From Gadus chalcogrammus (taxonomy: Eukaryota > Chordata > Actinopteri > Gadiformes > Gadidae), in contig NC_079418.1 in assembly GCF_026213295.1 (NCBI RefSeq), positions 3,037,887 to 3,101,886 of the forward strand: a stretch of DNA of 64,000 nt, in the 5' to 3' direction. Under the pieces are notes generated by a model that saw nothing but the letters and a program-made list of their open reading frames with translations, was not told the origin of the DNA and searched no databases. Shown here piece after piece: positions 12,215-23,368 of the stretch. Position numbers and translations under genes: made by a program. Positions within the stretch are counted from its first letter, which is position 1. Each line of letters starts with the position of its first letter.

Positions 12215-12262
12215 AAGGTTATCGGTTAAGGTTATGGTCAGATAGCAATAGCTCCGGATAGC

Positions 12263-12365
12263 ATGTGTTACGCATTTTAAGCACATAAGCTGCCCCCACA
12301 TAGCCACAAGGAAGCAGGATCAAACCCATAAGCTGCATTACCTCCACATAGCCACACCAATGCCA
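12263..12365 (+). repeat. repeat C minisatellite units
   Basis: About two units of a roughly 45-base sequence (CACATAGCCACAAGGAAGCAGG, then TAAGCTGC). The same unit occurs at 22287-22311/22818-22910 and, inverted, at 29106-29250 and 40830-40880. Confidence 0.7.
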
Positions 12366-12589
12366 GAATACTTACATTCATGCACAGTGGCTTTTCACCT
12401 TGGTGTTAGGAGTTTATCTTGCATTCACACTCAATAATTAATATAAGCATATCTTACTACTTCCAAGGATATGAATCCCAAACCAATGTGAGAATACGCA
12501 ACCGGGGATACAACGGGAAGGCCTATTTATTCTAGACCGGAGGCGCTCGCGATCTGCCGTATTGTTTGGTGACGGCGTTTAACTTAAAT

Positions 12590-12722
12590 GTTCAGAGCAT
12601 TTTATGTCTCCTCACGATTCGTGATTATTATGCATCATCACGATACTAACATTCGCGGTTGTTATATCTCCTCACGACACAAAAAACGGTCGTGGTTGTT
12701 ATATCTCCTCACGATACAAATA
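12590..12722 (+). repeat. tandem repeat with TATCTCCTCACGA core
   Basis: Three imperfect units share GTTGTTATATCTCCTCACGA followed by CAAA. Nothing is recognised as coding. Confidence 0.7.
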
Positions 12723-13521
12723 TTGGGCCTATATGGGATGGATACAGTCTATCAACATTCCCATTGATACAATTCTGGTCCTTTGCTTCTTCAATATGAT
12801 TATTTTAATTAAATCTCCTTCAGAGTTCTCCGCGACCGTTCAGCTACGGTGCCATGCCGTAATTCCGACGCCTCATTGTTCCGACGTCTCAATGGTCAGA
12901 AATATTTCCCATTAGATCGACATGCCACTATGCCGACGGTTCAATGTTCCGAAAGTCTGTTTGTCCGACTTTTCAAAAAGGAGGCGCATTAGGCAGACGG
13001 TTCAATATGCCGAATAGGCCAAGGCACAATTCCACATGGGTGATTATGAAACCAAAAATAAAAGACGATAGGCTAAGTTCCAGCAGTGCACTTCACCAAG
13101 CCAGACGGTTGCTGTGGGCTTGAACGGTCACAAGAGGTGAGTTTATGAAGCGCACGTTAAACAAGGACTAATACTTTTCCCGTAAAGAAGTCAAACGGTG
13201 AGTGAAAACAAATAACAATTTTTATCTTTAGTAGCTGTGTGTTGTTTACTGTGTTTACAGTGGGCTTTTATCCTAAATAATTTCGCTGGTATTGATTTAG
13301 TCAAACTTATATCTCATACCGTGTACTTAGTCGTGTGCGTGTTTGTGTGCCCGTGTTAGGGGTGGGTATCGTTCAAAATATTTCGATACGGTGCTAATTT
13401 CAATACCTTGGTTTCGATACCGGTTCGATACGATACTTTTTTCGATACCTGATGTTTTAAAAATCAATTTCCACAACAAAAACAAATTAGGAATTATAGA
13501 ATTTATTTTTCAGAACTGAGC

Positions 13522-13566
13522 GAGGGCAAGAGCAAGAGCGAGAGAGAGAGCGAGAGAGAGAGAGAG
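13522..13566 (+). repeat. GA-rich microsatellite in hAT 3' region
   Basis: A degenerate GAGAGAGCGAGAG run lies between the hAT end and the last transposase exon. Confidence 0.8.
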
Positions 13567-14632
13567 CACATGCATAAATACACACATACATAAATACAGA
13601 GATCTAGGCATGGGGGCCTAATCGAGGGCACCGAGTTTTAATAATGAATGAATAAATAACAATGGAATAATAATAACAAAGAGAAAAACTGATGCAAACA
13701 AATGTCCAAAGAGTCCAAACTGCATGACAACAGTCACTCAACAGTTTTTTTTTAGAAAGATCAGCATGTCTGCCTTGTCTGGCAACAGACAGGCCCGCTC
13801 CTGGCTGATTGTGTCGCCAGCCGTTGAAAAGGTGCGCTCTGATGGTGTCGCTGACGCCTGAACACAGAGGTACCTTGCAGCCAAGCTTGATAGTGCTGGT
13901 AGGGTGCCCCGCATGTCCCACCACCAGGTGACTGGATCAACAGTTGACAAAGTTGATGGCAAACCTCTGTAGTGGCGGATTTCTTCTTTCACCTTATCCC
14001 TTTGGCTCGCAATTGGGTAATTCCGCTCTCCCACCTCTATGTCCTCATCCATGAACAACTCCTCCAGCGCAGACAGCTTTGTCCGTTTCTATAAGCAGAT
14101 AATAAAAAGAAGAAGGAGTAAGGTTGTGTATAGATCATATTCAATGATTTGAGAAAAGTGTAAAAGTAAACCTATGGAATCTATGGCATCTGCTATGGGG
14201 TTTTGCAAGAATAGATTCACTTTTGCACTTTTGAGATATTTCTTTTCTCAAATAAATTTATTTAAAAAATGTCACATTTTGATGTTTGACCCCATTGCTT
14301 TGAATATCCACCTAACATTTAGTTGCATATGTAAACTGGAAAATATTAAATGAGCAAGACAATATTTACCTCTGTTGCAGCTGAACTGGCTTCATCGCAT
14401 GAGCTGTCCCCATCGTCCACCTGCTGGTGGGCCTGGGCAGTTTCACCTCTGTTCTGTTGATATTGGAAAAGCAGGTGTCATGTACACCGATTTCATTTAC
14501 AGCGAGAGGCTAAATATAATGAGATTTAATGATACAGATAGTTTTAAACACCTGGTGTGAGGCTCGATCGATTAACTCCTCCAGTCTGTACCACACAGCA
14601 TCCTCTACCTTTCCATTGAACCTAGGGTCCAG

Positions 14633-15820
14633 GGGCCTCATGTACTAAGGTTGCGTACGCACAAAAACGTGGCGTACGTCCTTTTCCACGCTCACGTTCA
14701 GATGTACAAAATGTGAAATGACCGTAAAAATGTACGCCAGCTCCAGAGCTGTCGTACGCACGTTTCTACAGCTATTGTTCCTTTGGCGACACTTAGAGGT
14801 GACGCTGGGAAACTGGGAAAAAAGGTGAAAACAATGACTCAGAGTGATTTGCACATCAGAGACACACTAATGAACAATTAACACACCTTGCAATTATATG
14901 GGTGGCCATAAAAGCATGCGCAATGGATGAAGAAAATTGTTTTAAAAATGGCTGCGTTAGCGTTGTTAGAGGACATCGCAAATGGTCAAATCCGAAGGGC
15001 GCTGGAGACGCCGGGGCCGACGGAGCAATCCGTGCCCTCTCCTTGCTTGTCTATTCAAAAATAAAACATTTAAGTTAATAAACACGAGTCAAAGTCTTTA
15101 ATATCCTGGCATCTTTACGCACGACTTATGTGTATTGCAAGCAGCCAATTGTATGACCAGTATAATTACAGCATTTATGACTTCAGCATATTTACCTTGG
15201 GGATGATCGGCGTCCCCGTCATGGGCTCCCACCACTCCGGTGAGAGCTGTGTCACCGATCAAAGCGGCCACTCTCAAATCGAAGGGGGAGAGTTCCCCCA
15301 CTCCCGTCCCCCCACCTGTTGCGGTCACGCTTTGGCGGTGGGCAGAAACCCTCCGCTTCACCTCCACCTTGAGGTCTGACCACTTTTTTTTAATTTCAGA
15401 GTGTGTGCGCTGCTGAGACCCCACTGCATTGACGGCCTCGCAAACACACTCCCACTCACTTCTCTTTTGTTTTGCATTTATCCCTGTTGACAGGGTTCCA
15501 ATAGCATATGCTTGCGCATTTCTACCTCGTGGAGCAAAATCTCGAGCTCAGACTCCGTGAAGTTTCATTTTTTGCCTCTGTTCATTTCTATTTAAATGAA
15601 ATTGCATATTTAAATGAGGGCGTGGACAGGGAGGAGTTTGGCACCTCGGCATGTGCGCTCAATTCCACGTTGATCGAGATGTACAAAAGAAACGTGCTTG
15701 GATCCATGCGTTCGCACACTTTGATACATCTGAATTTATTTGTGCGTAAGACAGTTTCTGGGTTTTGGCGTACGCCAAGTTTCAGTATGAAATCCACGCA
15801 AGTCTTAGTACATGAGGCCC
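14633..15820 (-). mobile_element. Harbinger derivative inserted in hAT exon 6
   Basis: The inverted ends are GGGCCTCATGTACTAAG and CTTAGTACATGAGGCCC. CAG flanks both sides (14630-14632 and 15821-15823), the CWG-type 3-bp duplication known for fish Harbinger elements. Only a Myb-like gene remnant is inside, with no DDE transposase. It would have moved with transposase supplied elsewhere. Removing it and one CAG rejoins the hAT frame as GTALDPR, which confirms both boundaries. Confidence 0.88.
15195..15575 (-). pseudogene. Harbinger Myb/SANT-like (NAIF1-like) DNA-binding protein remnant
   Basis: In Harbinger systems a second protein with a Myb/SANT-like domain binds transposon DNA and helps the transposase enter the nucleus. 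Here the minus strand reads NFTESELEILLHEVE, then, after a stop and frameshift near 15490, EIKKKWSDLKVEVKRR and a Gly-rich linker with GDTALTGVVGA. A splice donor (CAAG|GTAAAT) follows at about 15194. The start codon context is lost and at least one stop is present, so it is dead. The family assignment rests on the KKWSD-KVEVKRR signature, which I recognise from fish NAIF1-like transposon proteins. Confidence 0.75.
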
Positions 15821-15875
15821 CAGAGCCGTGCCCTCCTCCAAAAACTCCTGAATGCCCTCACCCCGTGAGAGAAGA

Positions 15876-15935
15876 ACATAGATAGATAGATTGATATGGG
15901 GTAGATACTTCATTAATCCTGAGGGAAATTCAAGG
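15876..15935 (-). repeat. LINE 3' tail with GATA microsatellite
   Basis: The minus strand reads GAATTTCCCTCAGGATTAAT, then AAGTATCTACC, then ATCTATCTAT. This is the common 3' end of fish CR1/Rex1-type LINEs. Only about 60 bases remain. It sits next to hAT exon 6. Confidence 0.7.
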
Positions 15936-16330
15936 GACATGTAACAGGTGAGCTACTGCAACGGCTGCCACTGCTGCCGGCGCACCACAGTATACGTAGA
16001 GGTTTCTGTATACCGAATGAAAATAATCAACAAATCAATAAAAGTTATGCTTACTTGGTATCTTTTGGAAAGGCCATCCCAGACTTTTTCCTTTATGGCA
16101 TTAGAGAATAAAGAGTCGTCTGCTGTGACCCTTTTTTTATGATTGGAATAATTTGACCTAGTGTGGCGTTGTTTCCGGAAGAGATGCAAACAGTTGACTG
16201 GTACATGATTTTCATCAATTTTACGAACTCCTCTGCTTTCCTGAAGTCGTCACCTGAAATTCTGTCAAGTCTGAAAAATATGCACATAGGTCTTACTAGC
16301 ATGATTCAATTTTAGAGAAAAAAATGTTAA

Positions 16331-18137
16331 AGGTTGGGTACGGAATTCGCTTTTTTGGCCATTTTTGCAAAATTACTTGAAATCCTTATCATAACCCGCT
16401 TACAGCCACTGAGTCAGAAGTACTGACATGAAAATTAAACTTGTCAATCATCTGTGGAACTGGCAGGGCTCGGAAAACTCCAGCCAATCATTTGGATTGC
16501 CACCTCGTTGCATTGGACAGTAAGTACGTCAATCAAACGGTCGTACTGCACTCCCCCTCCCCCGCGCCCCGCGCGCGACCCCTTCGTGCAGTACTCGTGA
16601 CCCAGAGCAAGCTCCTGTTTGTTGTTATCCTGCGGTATCTACTGGAACTAGTTAATCCACATTTGGACCTAGCAGTAGAAGACAATTTCCATGGCAGACA
16701 AGACGCCACCATCCCCACCACCACCACCACCACCACCACCAGCAAAGAGAAGGAAAACTCTTTTTCAGAGAATAATTGATAATAAAAACGCTGAAAGAGA
16801 AAAACTGAAATCAAGAATAATCCTAGGCGCTGCTTTTGAACGTTGGCGGCAACTGAAGGACGAGAAGGGTCTAAAAACCGATGCTTGTGTGGCGGTTGAC
16901 CTAGTTTCAAAGTTTATACCGTTTATACTCGGTAATACCGGTGTTGAGACGAGTGTATTACTCGGTGTGAAAATGTCCACACCGCGGCAACCCTAGTGAA
17001 AACCAGGACTTCCAATACAATTATATGAAACAAACATACATTTTCTAAAAATAGTAATGATTTATGTGACCGTTTAATGTTTATAACATCTGGTGCAACC
17101 ATAGCCGCGAGAACGTATTCTCAGCAGGGGGTGCTGGAAAAAAAAACCCGGCCTGCACTAGACTCGCAACTCGTCACATTGATAAAAAAGATATATAGCA
17201 GCGCAGCTCAATTACACCAGTGCATGCGCGCACAGTTGAAAATCCATCGTTGTGTTCACTTCCTTCACACCATGGTTCACATCCAGCTGCTCACAGAACA
17301 AGTTTAGCGCACCACCGCTACCCTCACACTTTTTCATATAACCTTTTTTCAGCACTATGAGCATTCAATAAATGCTGCGTCTCAACATGCATTGGACAGC
17401 AGCGAGGATGACTCGCTTTGCCACGGGCCGAAACAGTTCGGAGCGACCACAGCCAGAGCGAACACAGCGGGGCAGAGGAGTGTCAGGAAGTCTTTGGTGT
17501 ACACATCAGTACGGCCTATTTGCACTACTGTTTAGTGGCAATGCAGTGTTTTATTCTATGCCTTTTTATTTTCGTATATTATTTCAATTAATACAATTTA
17601 TTTATTCATGAAATCAAGATCTGGTCTTCAAATCTTTTTTCCAAATACAGGTCGTATTACAATGGGGTTTGTGTTTATATTCGGACCAATACGGTACAGC
17701 GGACGCTCACATGACGTTAAGCATTTCCTGGTGCATAATGTGACGCTTCAGAACCTAAAATCCCGTTTCTCCCCGTTGATACGACAACACATAACCGGCG
17801 TTTTCAGAAATCTCCACTTTGGCCGGAGTTTTTAGAAATTATCGTTTTCTGTGATAAGACAGGGCCTCGGACAGGGGGTGTTGCAGCACCCCCAAAACCC
17901 CTACTTCCCGCGGTACTGGGTGCAATTTACAGCTGAATGTAGTGCCATGTTGTTAAACGAAAACCTACGCTAGCCTGGCTCGCTCTCGCGCATCTCTGTT
18001 CGCGCTCGTGCATGATTGCGCGTCCAGGTACTTGGAATGGGTGGAGTCAGAGTCAGCGTTGAAGGAGAGGGGGTAGGACCATTTGAGTTGTGTATTTTCA
18101 AAATCTGCTGGCGTTTCGCAAATCGCGTACCCAACCT
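16331..18137 (+). mobile_element. TTAA-flanked element in hAT intron 4
   Basis: The ends are AGGTTGGGTACGGAATTCGC and GCAAATCGCGTACCCAACCT with TTAA immediately outside on both sides (16327-16330 and 18138-18141). TTAA targets are the hallmark of piggyBac, but I see no piggyBac transposase domain. The ends could also belong to another TTAA-preferring family. It contains the coding remnant at 16691, an unrelated partial element end at about 16904-16997, and a partial copy of the 11739 MITE. Confidence 0.7.
16691..16996 (+). pseudogene. transposon-borne open frame with poly-Pro start, truncated
   Basis: The frame starts MADKTPP, continues with nine prolines from a CCA run, then a basic KRRK cluster and a helical stretch (FQRIIDNKNAEREKLKSRI, then AFERWRQLKDEKGLKTDA). 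I recognise this N-terminus from uncharacterised fish proteins but cannot name a function. After residue about 72 the frame enters foreign sequence ending CACACCGCGGCAACCCTAG, which looks like the terminus of another element, so the protein is cut off. It lies inside the TTAA-flanked element. Confidence 0.5.
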
Positions 18138-18437
18138 TTAAGCTGCAGCACTGATGGTGAAAATAAGCAAATTCCAAACCTCTCCTTCTCCATGGACTTC
18201 TTCAGGCGAGGGTCCATGCAGGCTGCCTGGATGGCAGGGAACATTTCCAGAAAACGCTCCATCATTAAATATAGGCTGTTCCATCTGGTCTTAACGTCCA
18301 GAATGACTGAGTGCTCTGGCAGGCCTAAAGATACAGAGAGGACACAAAGTGTGAAACCAATGGTCCATTTATGAATAATGACTTAATAATAAAATATTTT
18401 AACCATGACTATTTGAACCAAGTTTAGTGTGTATTAC

Positions 18438-18985
18438 CGAGTATTTTCTGCTTCTCCTTCAAAACAGGTTTAGACAGGGTACACCTTTTCAACCACACCA
18501 ACAAGGCTCTGACTCTTCCTGCCCACCTTGCAACTGAGGGTATGGTGTATATCTTTTGGGCAGCGATGTTAAGTGTGTGGGCAAAGCAGCCAATTTTTCT
18601 CACACTCATCCTTCTCACTGCCACATCCATGTTTGCAGCATTATCCACAGTGATGGCCACAACTTTCTCCTTTACCCCAAATTCTTCCAAAATGTCCCCT
18701 ATCTCTTCTGCTATTGCTACCCCTGTCTGTGATACATACACTGCCTGCGTGTGCAGTATTTTCTCCATCATGGCCCCCTCTAATATATAGTGGACAGAAA
18801 CAGTGAGGTAGTGATCTTGCGCAACACTGGTCCATCCATCAGCAGTCACAGCCACATCCCTGACAGCCTCCAACTCCCTCTTCACATTCTCCTTCTCCAC
18901 AGCATACCATGCAGGCACGAAAGTATTCGATACCATGTCTCTGGTGGGGGACTGATATTTAGGGTTCAGGGCTGCTATCATCTCC
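18438..18985 (-). CDS. hAT transposase exon 3, catalytic core
   Basis: This is the longest intact exon of the hAT transposase, listed separately because it carries the clearest family motifs. REMIAALNPKYQSP opens it after the acceptor TTGTAG|GG. ADGWTS holds the first expected catalytic Asp and TVDNAANM the second. CFAHTLNIAAQK is the conserved C-x2-H block. It ends KQKILG at donor CG|GTAATA. The reading frame continues correctly into exon 4 (LPEHSVILDVKTRWNS). Confidence 0.88.
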
Positions 18986-19093
18986 CTACAATTGATGACA
19001 TTAGAACATAAAGCATTACCAGTGACATACTTTCTTATTTATACTGACAATAACAGTGACAACAACATTATCCAGCCTAAAGCGTATCGTTTG

Positions 19094-20071
19094 CAGTGGT
19101 TTTCAAACTGTGGGGCGCGCCCCCCCTGGGGGGCGCCAGAGTTCTTCAGGGGGGGCGCGACGTGAGAAAAAAATAAACCCGAAGAAAACCCTGAAAGACG
19201 ATGATTCAAATCATCAGTCGTACTTCAACTGTAGAAGTAACATAACTAAATCAATTTTCAACCGTTTATCTTCGTGCAAACCATTTAACAAATCTACACA
19301 CTTGTATCTTCAATAATATCGAAACAGAATTTCGATATCATTTAAAATGTCTTCAGAATCACCGTTTTAGTTTCATACTGCTTCGTTTTCAGCTGTTTTC
19401 ATTGAAGACGTCAGCCCATTCTGATACACCTACTTCTAGACATCGTAACTCATTCCTTTTTCAACCGTTACCATCGTTCAAACCATTAAACAAATCTACA
19501 CACTTGTATCTTCAATACTATCTAAACGGAATTTTGATAGCATTTATACTTTTTTCAGAATCACAGTTTTAGTTTCAAACCGCCGTCGTTTTCAGTTGGT
19601 TATAATAATTGAGGTCACCATAGCAACGCCGGTAAACAAACCCCGCCGAATAGTCGAATCTCTGGACTGAAAAGGCAGATCTGATTAGACTCAGAAAATT
19701 CAGAGTCGGGGACCCTGAATGAATCTGTAAACTGGCAGTTTACACAGATTAAGATGTTCAAATGTATTTAAAAAAGTTTAAGCTAAAACATGCTTAGATA
19801 AAGTTGTTACATTTTGTTGTTTAAAAACGCAAAAATATGTAATGTTTCAGAAATATGTTTCAAAAATATGTTAAAAAATTTGTTTCAAATGTTTCAAAAA
19901 GATGTTCCAAATGTTTTAAAATTATGATCGGAGATGTTTGAAATGTGTAAAATAATTAAAATAGCTTTCAAAACACGGGTATTTAGAAAAAAAAATTGGG
20001 GGGGGGGGGGGGCTCAGCTGAATTTTTTTCTCTGAGGGGGGGCTCACTCTCTCACACTTTGAAAACCCCTG
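19094..20071. mobile_element. hAT MITE, second copy (inverted)
   Basis: The reverse complement of the 6505-7493 element, with ends CAGTGGTTTTCAAACTG and CTTTGAAAACCCCTG. It lies in the transposase intron between exons 2 and 3 of the large hAT. I see no clear 8-bp duplication (ATCGTTTG against GTTTAAGC), so flanks may have changed. The open frame 19056-19316 mirrors that at 7271-7477 and is not taken as a gene. Confidence 0.85.
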
Positions 20072-20364
20072 GTTTAAGCCAACTAGGCTACAGCTTGCTC
20101 ACCTCCACCATGGGGTATCCACTGTTGAAAAGGGCAGCAAACCTTTAACAATGAACTTGGTGACTACCCTATGGCACTCCTCTCGCTGATCCTTCGTCAT
20201 TTTCCCCCTTTCTGCCAGCGTGAAGGGATTGACACTAGCAATACCTGGCAATGTCTTCCTTACCTCAGGTATGGTAAGAGGCGGGGCAGAGGCTAACGTA
20301 AAGGGAAAAGATGGACATGATGACTTCTACTGCTTTAAAGGGTTAGCGTGGCTATGCTCACAGT

Positions 20365-20620
20365 AGCCGCGTTTACATGGACATGGACACAAAAAATCAT
20401 ATATAGAATCATATATACGCCTCAATTGGAATACAATTCTCTGATCTGAATAGAGTTCCATGCGGAAAAAGTCCAGATCAACATAACGGTTGTGCGCGAG
20501 AGACATACGGACGTACGCTTACCACTTTTGTAAATGCCATATACCTACAGTACATTCGGATTACATCTTTTCAGATTAGAAATCTATTCGGATCAGAAGT
20601 GTCCATGTAAAATAAACGCT
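20365..20620. mobile_element. short MITE with GTTTACATGGACA ends
   Basis: The inverted ends are AGCCGCGTTTACATGGACA and TGTCCATGTAAAATAAACGCT. It is about 256 bases long and AT-rich inside, with TCTGATCTGAATAG pairing CTATTCGGATCAGA. It lies in the large hAT, upstream of exon 2. Confidence 0.6.
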
Positions 20621-20688
20621 GACGTAATGTTAACCTAGAAAGCAGCTGCCTGTAAAACAAGGCAAATGTAGGCCCTGTCCACATTTGA

Positions 20689-21073
20689 TAGTGTGGACTC
20701 CACACTATCATTTTGAAATCGTTTTCGGAATGTTTTGCATCAACGTTCCATACTGAAATTATTTGGATAAACAGTTGTTATGGTGACGCGACTCCCGCCA
20801 CGCCTCTCTGTTTACAGGCGCGCAGTCAGCTGACAGTTGCAGTTGATAAGGAACGCACATTCGCAATGAAAACGATCTCAGTACAGTGTGGATGGAGATC
20901 GTGATAAATGATAGTGTGGACTCCACACTATCATTTTCATATCGTTTTCGGAATGTTTTGCGTTCCACACTGAAATTATTTTGATAAACAGCTGTTGTCA
21001 TGTCGACGCAACTCCCGCCACGCCTCTCTGTTTACATGCGCGCGATCAGCTGATAGTTACAGTTGATCAGCCG
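20689..21073. repeat. tandemly duplicated MITE unit
   Basis: Two copies of about 150-160 bases begin at 20689 and 20912. Each starts with the palindrome TAGTGTGGACTCCACACTA and includes ACTCCCGCCACGCCTCTCTG. They sit in the first intron of the hAT transposase. Confidence 0.75.
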
Positions 21074-21143
21074 GCTAATCATTTTCTCTCACAAGCAAAA
21101 ATATGGCTCAAACCAAAAGTAATCAACAGGTAATAAACCTTAC

Positions 21144-21417
21144 CTGTAATGTTATTACCTGCCGATAGAGAATTCGATGTGGAAGAAGGAGGCGGTCTGG
21201 TGACTGAAGTCCCGTCGTCCTTCTTAGCTTTCTTAGCTTTACAGTCAAACACGGAGCAGCTGTCCGACCGGAGGTTAATCTTGTGCATTATTAAATGTTT
21301 CGCAAGATTTGATGTGTTGCCGTCTTTCGCCAGCACGACTTTTTGGCAAATAGAGCATCTGGCTCTATTGGTGTCCACCTGAGCGAAGTGGAGCCACACT
21401 TTGGACCTTTTAGGCAT
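21144..21417 (-). CDS. hAT transposase exon 1, BED zinc finger
   Basis: The exon starts MPKRSKVWLHF and shows a BED-type finger: C-x2-C (CSICQ), a lysine-rich loop, then NTSNLAKHLIMHK with H-x4-H spacing. BED fingers bind transposon ends. A serine-rich linker follows. The exon ends at a good donor, ACAG|GTAAGG. The ATG is 335 bases inside the right transposon end, a sensible 5' UTR. Confidence 0.85.
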
Positions 21418-22118
21418 TATGACAACGTCAAGAGTGACGTTACGCTACAGCTGACAAAGTTTGATATAGTGACGGTCAAGTAGACAAACGTGTCTAGCGC
21501 TCCGAAAATGTGACAGCCAATCACCAGCGACTTAAGATTCGTAACCACTAATACCACATGATTATTGGCTCACAGACGTAGCATTTACCCAGAAACAGTT
21601 GAAAACGATATTACTATTGGCAGACAGGCTGGGATTAATTTCATTGAGTATCGAAATACGGCACTGGAAAACTATTAATGTTTTGATATTCGATAGGATC
21701 GGAGCATTTCGGTCGGTGCCATAACCGGATCGAAATTCGATACCCAGCCCTAGCCCGTGTTGAGAATTAGACCTATACGCTCTCTGTCCATGGGGCTGAA
21801 ACACCCTGTCGAAATGAATCCGTTGTCACTTTGCTCTCCAATATTCATCGTGAACGTGATCTGTAGGCCTATGTTGTATTTGTGAGAGAGAGAGCGAGAG
21901 AGAGCGAGCGAGGTATAAAACTCTTTATATGTAGGCCTATTCGGCATATTGAACCGTCGGCCTAATGCGCCTCCTTTTTGAAAAGTCGGACAAACGGACC
22001 TTCGGACCAATGGGTTCCGTTTTCGGAACATTGAACCGTCGGCATAGTGGCATGTCGATCTAATGGGAAATATTTCGGAACAATGGGTGTCGGAATTACG
22101 GGCAGGCCCCTCAGCTAC

Positions 22119-22311
22119 ACGTCTGTTATGCTTTTGTAATCCCAGGGTCGGGACTGCGGAGTGCCGCGACCAGACGGTGGCTCAAACACCTCTTACACCC
22201 AAGTGTTCCTATAACTAATCCTATGCAGATTCAGTCCTTACGACAATAGGCTCTGGTTACCTGATTTGTGGCGCCTGTGTGTTATTTTAAGCACAAAAGC
22301 TGCCCCCACAT
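22119..22311. other. non-coding DNA with repeat C edge
   Basis: The last 25 bases (AAAAGCTGCCCCCACAT) match repeat C near 12287. The remainder is not recognised. Confidence 0.4.
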
Positions 22312-22809
22312 TAGTGTTGGCTCGTTCGTTCACAAACCGGTTCCAATGAACGAGTCTTTAGGACGAACGAACCGAACCGGTTAGTTTCTCTCGTTCGCCA
22401 TTCGATTTACCGGAAACTCAACTGAACGAACAAACGAGTTTCCGATAGCACTAACTCCAATGAGTCTGACTGACTCAGCTGAGAACCTTGCAGTGGCGTA
22501 CATTCCATGATGCGATTCACCGCTACCGGAAACTAGGCTGATTCGCGAACGACTCCTCCCAGCTCAGTCGAGTTTCCGGTGAATCGAGAGTCGTTCGCGA
22601 ATCGTTTGTTTGTTCAGCCTGGTTTCCGGTAGCGGTAAATCGCATCATGGAATGCACGCCATTGCACGGTTCTCAGCTGAGTCAGTCGGACTCAGTGGAG
22701 TTAGTGTTACTGGAAACTCGACTGAACGAACGATTCGCGAACGACTCCTCTTGGCGAACTGAATCGCGTGAAACTGTGTCACGGAAACGATTCATTAAAT
22801 CCACCACTA
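22312..22809. mobile_element. hAT-like fold-back MITE with perfect 8-bp duplication
   Basis: The 498-base element starts TAGTGTTGG and ends CCACCACTA. CCCCACAT flanks it (22304-22311 and 22810-22817). The inside is strongly self-complementary: a 60-base block around CATGATGCGATTCACCGC recurs inverted around GGTAAATCGCATCATGG. Repeated TCGTTCG and CGAACGA motifs occur. It contains no coding frame. Confidence 0.88.
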
Positions 22810-22976
22810 CCCCACATAGCCACTAGGAAGCAGGATCGAACACACAAGCTGCATTACCCTCACATAGCCACTAGGAAGCAGGATCGAACATATAAGCTGC
22901 AATAACTACGCCAGCCACAGATGGCAGCACTTTTTAGACAGGTGAGGAGGGCGGAGCCATACGTCACACCGGCCAC
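22810..22976 (+). repeat. repeat C, minisatellite part
   Basis: Two units of CACATAGCCACTAGGAAGCAGGATCGAACA lead into AGACAGGTGAGGAGG. The rest of this repeat resumes after the next hAT at 24683 and, inverted, at 25990-26075 and 40710-40800. Confidence 0.75.
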
Positions 22977-23302
22977 TAGGGCTGTCACGGTTGAGGAATT
23001 TTCACCGCGGTGAAGACAGGGGGCGCAATATCGCGGTATGCGATATTATTGCAATTTATTTTTTTTTTTTTAAAAAGGTTATTAAAAAAAAGACGAGGCA
23101 ATTTTATAACACTTCTTATTTATTGAATGCAGATCAAAGGGCGGTAACGGCACAGATGCAAGTTGTTTCTCCTGATTGAACTTAAAAACTAAATTCAGGA
23201 TAAGGCTGAACGTTTAAATAATAAATAAAATAATTGCCCGTTTTTTTTTTTTTTAATTAAGTAGCCTATACAAAATAAGAGAAACCAGGCACTACAATTT
23301 CA

Positions 23303-23305
<3 letters not shown>

Positions 23306-23358
<53 letters not shown>
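23306..23358. repeat. CA microsatellite
   Basis: A nearly pure CA run of about 50 bases lies 3' of the transposase remnant and inside the hAT derivative. Confidence 0.95.
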
Positions 23359-23360
<2 letters not shown>

Positions 23361-23368
23361 GCGATGAT

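Larger units (their letters stand above)
13738..21417 (-). pseudogene. hAT transposase, BED finger to dimerisation domain, eight exons
   Basis: The enzyme would excise and reinsert the surrounding hAT element. My exon model (minus strand) is: 1, 21417-21144, BED zinc finger with CSICQKVV and H-x3-H; 2, about 20326-20103; 3, 18985-18438, with ADGWTS, ITVDNAANM and CFAHTLN, the RNase-H-like core; 4, 18324-18180, with TRWNS; 5, 16270-16055; 6, about 15870-14552, with DPRFNGKVEDAVW; 7, 14453-14370; 8, 14088-13738, the hATC dimerisation domain (SATPSERTFSTAG) and stop. GT/AG signals fit most joins. The exon 1/2 join is uncertain. Exon 5 has a frameshift near 16130, between the PIIKK and ADDSLFSNAI blocks, and exon 6 is split by an inserted element, so this copy is probably dead. 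It is on the same strand throughout. The exon-6 frame is restored exactly when the insertion and one CAG are removed. Confidence 0.88.
13357..21752 (-). mobile_element. 8.4-kb hAT (ZBED-type) transposon
   Basis: The ends are TAGGGGTGGGTATCG and CGATACCCAGCCCTA. GCCCGTGT flanks both sides (13349-13356 and 21753-21760), a perfect 8-bp duplication. Subterminal sequence is rich in CGATAC motifs at both ends, plausible transposase-binding repeats. Inside, on the minus strand, is a spliced BED-finger/hAT transposase gene. It is swollen by at least four later insertions: a Harbinger derivative, a TTAA-flanked element, a hAT MITE and small MITEs. Without them the element would be roughly 4 kb shorter. 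Confidence 0.92.
12848..22110. mobile_element. hAT-like MITE split by a larger hAT transposon
   Basis: Inverted arms of about 165 bases lie at 12848-13017 and 21940-22110. The outermost match is GGTGCCATGCCGTAATTCCGAC against GTCGGAATTACGGGCAGGCCCC. TCAGCTAC flanks both ends (12840-12847 and 22111-22118), a perfect 8-bp duplication. Removing the inner 8.4-kb transposon leaves about 860 bases. Strong arm similarity suggests moderate age. It encodes no protein itself. Confidence 0.85.

Noticed and set aside
22312..22809. Operator-like palindromes of TCGTTCG
   Set aside because: They are explained by the self-complementary hAT-like MITE with CCCCACAT duplications.
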